From CAYUBI01 sp964443005 (GTDB taxonomy: Bacteria > Margulisbacteria > Riflemargulisbacteria > GWF2-35-9 > CAYUBI01), in the NCBI GenBank assembly GCA_964443005.1, contig CAYUBI010000051.1, positions 1 to 16,350 on the forward strand: a stretch of DNA of 16,350 nt. Reading direction: 5' to 3'. Numbering within the stretch: the stretch's first letter is position 1; each line of letters opens with the position of its first letter. The position numbers and the translations under genes are program-made. Under the pieces are notes generated by a model. That model saw only the letters and a list, made by a program, of their open reading frames with translations, searched no databases and was not told the DNA's origin. This document shows positions 13,540 to 16,350 of this stretch, in pieces.

Positions 13540-15487
13540 TGTACAATGCCTTATCTGCTTGATGAACAACATCATCCATGAAATTCATATCTGTAGGAAT
13601 CAATGTAGCTACACCAACACTAATTGTCACACGTTCATCAACAGCATGACCATGATGAGGAATATTCAAATTAACCACCCTGGAATTAATTGTTTCAGCT
13701 ACTTGATACGCGCCCTCAGCATCTGTATCTGAAAGCAGTACAACAAATTCTTCGCCCCCATAACGCGCAGCAATATCGCCCGGACGTTTGGCAATTCCTG
13801 CAATACTATGAGCAATTTGTTGCAAACAATCATCTCCTGCTAAATGACCATAAACATCATTATAATCTTTAAAATAATCAATATCAATCATAGCTACAGA
13901 TAACGGGAATTGATCCCGAAGCGCACGTCGCCATTCTTGCTCGAATAGTTCGTCAAAGGCTCGCCGATTCGCAATGCCAGTTAAGGAATCCACATGAGAC
14001 AACGCAGCCAATTTTTGATTTGTTTCACCCAATTGAGTATTTACATTTTGCAATTGAACAGTTTTTTGATGAAGCTCATCCTGATTCAGGGTTAATTCCT
14101 GAGCTTGTTTTCGTGTCTGTTCCAAAAGGATCTTTAAACGAATATTGGCTTGAAGCGAATGAAAATGAATTGCAATACTATCCAAAACTTGCGTAATAAA
14201 CGCTACTTTTTGATCTGTAAATTTTTTAAAAGCTGCCAATTCAATTACACCTTTCACTTCGTCATTAATAAAAAAAGGTACAACAATAACATATTTGGGA
14301 AGCGATTCACCCAGTCCAGATTTAACACGAATATAATCTTCCGGCACAGTTGTTAATTCAATACGCCGTCCTTGCAAAGCTGCTTGTCCAATTAACCCTT
14401 CCCCAAATTTAAACTCATCTGCTGGCTCATGTGCATCAATATAAGCAAAATGACCCACACGTTTTAATCGTCGTTGCTTCGTTGCCAAATACAAAGCACC
14501 AATACTCGCATGCAAATAATTTGCTAAAAAAGTAATCACCTGATGCGCCAACTCATCCACATGTCGAGCACGACTCATGACATCATTGAGCTCTGTTTTT
14601 CCAGTTTTAATCCAATTTTGACGCTCATTTTCAATAGTCATTTCACGCAATTGTTCAGTCATATGATGTAACGCATTTCCCAGTTCATCCTGATCTCCAT
14701 ACGTTTCAAAATCAACAGTATAATCTCCTTTAGAAATCATTTCTGCTTGAGTCACAACTTTTCGAAAATTATTAATCATCAAATTCATTGCCATACTGAG
14801 TTCATCATGCTCGCTTTTAATACGCATATTTTTTGAAAAATCACCTCTAGCAACAGATTTTGCTAATTCAGCACCTTCCTTTAAGGTTAAAATCATTTGA
14901 TTAATTCCAATAGCCAAGTAATCATTTGGGCCTTTCAGCACCATTTCACGCGTAAAATCACCTGCAGCAACTGACTGTAAAATCGTTGAAGTTTCACGCA
15001 ACGTACTTGTCATTTTATTAAAGGCAAATCCCAGTTGATCGCGTTCGGAATGTAACGGAAAATAATGAGAAAAATCACCTGAAGCTACTGTCAAGGCTTG
15101 ATTAATCGTAACCTTAACATTTGCTGAAAGCTGCTCAACACAATGAACCATATCTGCAACTTCATCATGTCGATAATAACAAATAACCTCATCCAAAATT
15201 TCACCGTGAGACAAATAATGAAGATGCCGAATTAGTAATTGCAAGGTTTGTGAAAGCCGGCGAACATAACGATAAGCAACCCAAAGCACACTTCCATGAA
15301 CCATGATAACGCCAACAATAATCAAGAGCCCGACTCCATGATTGAGAGACAATAAAGAAAAGCCTGTTTCATGAAGCTGACTCAATAAAAAGTGAATGCC
15401 TACAATTAGAAATCCAATCAAAGGAACTACAGTAACGCCTACAAAAAGAGCTGTAAATTTACGTTGCAACGTCCCCATTAACGTCAT
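13502..15487 (-). CDS. Membrane diguanylate cyclase with five HAMP-like repeats, GAF and GGDEF domains
   Basis: This 661-aa protein makes c-di-GMP from GTP. The order is two membrane segments (about 12-36 and 52-72) with a very short periplasmic loop, a HAMP near 76-122, four further HAMP-like units whose GD motifs fall at 137, 176, 215 and 254, a GAF domain (about 303-445), a coiled coil (450-497) and GGDEF (500-661). The catalytic GGEEF is at 577-581, the inhibitory site RPGD at 568-571 is the correct five residues ahead, and metal-binding D535 is in MIDIDYF. It should therefore be active and product-inhibited. Input may come through the GAF domain or the membrane. The ATG overlaps the HD-GYP stop by 4 nt, with AAGGAG 7 nt upstream. 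Its 3' end forms the right boundary of the island, yet the reading frame is undamaged. Confidence 0.94.
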   Translation of the reverse strand: MTLMGTLQRKFTALFVGVTVVPLIGFLIVGIHFLLSQLHETGFSLLSLNHGVGLLIIVGVIMVHGSVLWVAYRYVRRLSQTLQLLIRHLHYLSHGEILDEVICYYRHDEVADMVHCVEQLSANVKVTINQALTVASGDFSHYFPLHSERDQLGFAFNKMTSTLRETSTILQSVAAGDFTREMVLKGPNDYLAIGINQMILTLKEGAELAKSVARGDFSKNMRIKSEHDELSMAMNLMINNFRKVVTQAEMISKGDYTVDFETYGDQDELGNALHHMTEQLREMTIENERQNWIKTGKTELNDVMSRARHVDELAHQVITFLANYLHASIGALYLATKQRRLKRVGHFAYIDAHEPADEFKFGEGLIGQAALQGRRIELTTVPEDYIRVKSGLGESLPKYVIVVPFFINDEVKGVIELAAFKKFTDQKVAFITQVLDSIAIHFHSLQANIRLKILLEQTRKQAQELTLNQDELHQKTVQLQNVNTQLGETNQKLAALSHVDSLTGIANRRAFDELFEQEWRRALRDQFPLSVAMIDIDYFKDYNDVYGHLAGDDCLQQIAHSIAGIAKRPGDIAARYGGEEFVVLLSDTDAEGAYQVAETINSRVVNLNIPHHGHAVDERVTISVGVATLIPTDMNFMDDVVHQADKALYKAKKTGRNRVAV

Positions 15488-16149
15488 AGTAAAGCTCCTT
15501 CATTAACATGAATTAATCCCGAGGACATTGCTTGAAAAAATGCATCTACAATATGGGGATCAAACTGCGTTGACGTACAACTGCGAACTTCCATTAAAGC
15601 AGCATCAACTAGCGCGCTCTCACGGTAGGATCGATGGGACGTCATAGCATCAAAAGCATCTGCAACGCAAATAATACGTGCATGCAAAGGAATATCCATA
15701 CCACAAAGCCCTTCGGGATAGCCTGTACCATCAAATCGTTCATGATGATAACGAATTCCCAACGAAAATTGCTCATACGCTTGAATTGTCGAACAAATTT
15801 CTGCGCCAATAATCGGATGTTTTTTCATTTCTGTATATTCTTCAACTGTAAGTTTTTCAGGTTTGTTAAGTATGCTGTTTTTAACACCAATTTTACCAAT
15901 ATCATGTAACATCGCACTTTTCGCCAAAACTGCAAGATTCTCAGACGTTAACCCCATAACCTGACCAATAGCCAAACTAAAAAGATTCACGCGTTCTGAA
16001 TGTCCACGCATATATCCATCACGAAAATCAATTGCAAACGTAAAAGCGCGCAACGATCTCTCAAGATCTTCAACTATAGAATAAACTGGCAATTCAACAA
16101 CTCCTTGCAAAGGCAAACGAGAATCATTCATAGAGTTTTTCTGTGTCAT
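15484..16149 (-). CDS. HD-GYP domain phosphohydrolase (probable c-di-GMP phosphodiesterase)
   Basis: A 221-aa cytoplasmic protein consisting almost wholly of an HD-GYP domain, the class that hydrolyses c-di-GMP. Visible are GHSERV (49-54), HDIGKIG (82-88), the HP pair (111-112), HHERFDGTGYP (135-145, with the GYP motif) and VADAFDAMTSHRSYR (162-176). All metal ligands appear present. There is no receiver or sensor domain, so input may come from the N-terminal 30 residues or from its partner. It overlaps the diguanylate cyclase gene by 4 nt; the pair therefore makes opposing enzymes from one message. The start at 16149 lacks a clear ribosome site; an ATG at 16131 is possible and would shorten it by six residues. 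TTGTCA upstream on the - strand might be a -35 box, but no convincing -10 box follows. Confidence 0.9.
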   Translation of the reverse strand: MTQKNSMNDSRLPLQGVVELPVYSIVEDLERSLRAFTFAIDFRDGYMRGHSERVNLFSLAIGQVMGLTSENLAVLAKSAMLHDIGKIGVKNSILNKPEKLTVEEYTEMKKHPIIGAEICSTIQAYEQFSLGIRYHHERFDGTGYPEGLCGMDIPLHARIICVADAFDAMTSHRSYRESALVDAALMEVRSCTSTQFDPHIVDAFFQAMSSGLIHVNEGALL

Positions 16150-16230
16150 AATTAATCTAATGCCCGCAATTTTGACAAACTAAACATTGAAAATTAATAG
16201 ACTATTCAATTATAAGAATGAAAAATCAGA

Positions 16231-16259
16231 TTGAGCCATTTGTCGAAACATGTTATCTT
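16231..16259 (+). promoter_or_regulatory. Possible promoter of the tRNA-Ser gene
   Basis: TTGAGC (16231-16236) and TATCTT (16254-16259) are 17 bases apart, each 4 of 6 to the sigma70 consensus, and the tRNA begins 12 bases after. The spacing is right but the boxes are modest. Between 16150 and 16230 I see nothing else I can support. Confidence 0.45.
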
Positions 16260-16271
16260 TGTAAATAACTC

Positions 16272-16350
16272 GGAGAGGTGTCAGAGTGGTCGATCGTGCT
16301 TGACTCGAAATCAAGTGTACCGCAAGGTACCGTGGGTTCGAATCCCACCC
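16272..16350 (+). tRNA. tRNA-Ser(CGA), 3' end beyond the window
   Basis: The sequence starts GGAGAGGTG, with a D-loop GTCAGAGTGGTCGA-like segment. The anticodon stem is CTTGA/TCAAG around the loop CTCGAAA, giving anticodon CGA for UCG codons. A long class II variable arm (GTACC-GCAA-GGTAC) and the T-loop GGTTCGAATCC follow. The long variable arm and GGAGAGG acceptor start are typical of serine tRNA. The acceptor 3' strand, expected to pair with GGAGAGG, lies just outside the window. No island boundary is seen at this tRNA within the window. Confidence 0.93.

Noticed and set aside
16272..16350. tRNA-Ser as the integration site of the island
   Set aside because: No copy of its 3' end occurs near either island boundary; the direct repeats are at the GGDEF gene end instead.

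Overview
The window looks like a moderately AT-rich gammaproteobacterial chromosome. The basis is the family resemblance of QueA, HypF, a FecCD/FecE-type transporter, DinD and the c-di-GMP proteins. I cannot fix the genus; a Legionella/Coxiella-like or other aquatic gammaproteobacterium is a guess.

Left flank (1-4214, + strand): a compact operon. It holds the last codons of a FecCD-type permease, its ABC ATPase, queA (queuosine in tRNA) and hypF (carbamoyltransferase for [NiFe]-hydrogenase maturation). The genes overlap or nearly touch. A small DUF2442 gene (4272-4517, - strand) follows.

Centre (4612-13539): a sharply bounded genomic island. Two 38-bp direct repeats differing at one base (4612-4649 and 13502-13539) flank it. 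The right copy is the 3' end of a diguanylate cyclase gene, coding for its last 12 residues and stop. The left copy still reads as the same residues and stop, with V changed to I. The island therefore appears to have entered the 3' end of a GGDEF gene and restored that end, as tRNA-integrating islands do. Between the repeats lies a single eight-gene operon on the - strand. In transcription order it is a half-size HsdS, HsdM, DinD-like protein, unknown 55-aa protein, full HsdS, RAYT transposase, HsdR and YgjP/DUF45-type metallopeptidase. Every junction is a 4-nt overlap or a gap of at most 4 nt. A strong sigma70-like promoter at the right end would start the message on or next to the first ATG. 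I see no integrase.

Within the RAYT gene are three copies of a palindrome with arms like GTAGGGAACAA. All are read through in frame, resembling REP sequences that have become coding sequence.

Right flank (13502-16350): a two-gene c-di-GMP operon on the - strand, with an HD-GYP phosphodiesterase overlapping a membrane diguanylate cyclase by 4 nt. The cyclase carries five HAMP-like units, a GAF domain and GGDEF. A tRNA-Ser(CGA) on the + strand runs off the window edge. There is no gene-free stretch above 300 bases; the longest gaps are 4518-4647 and 16150-16271.
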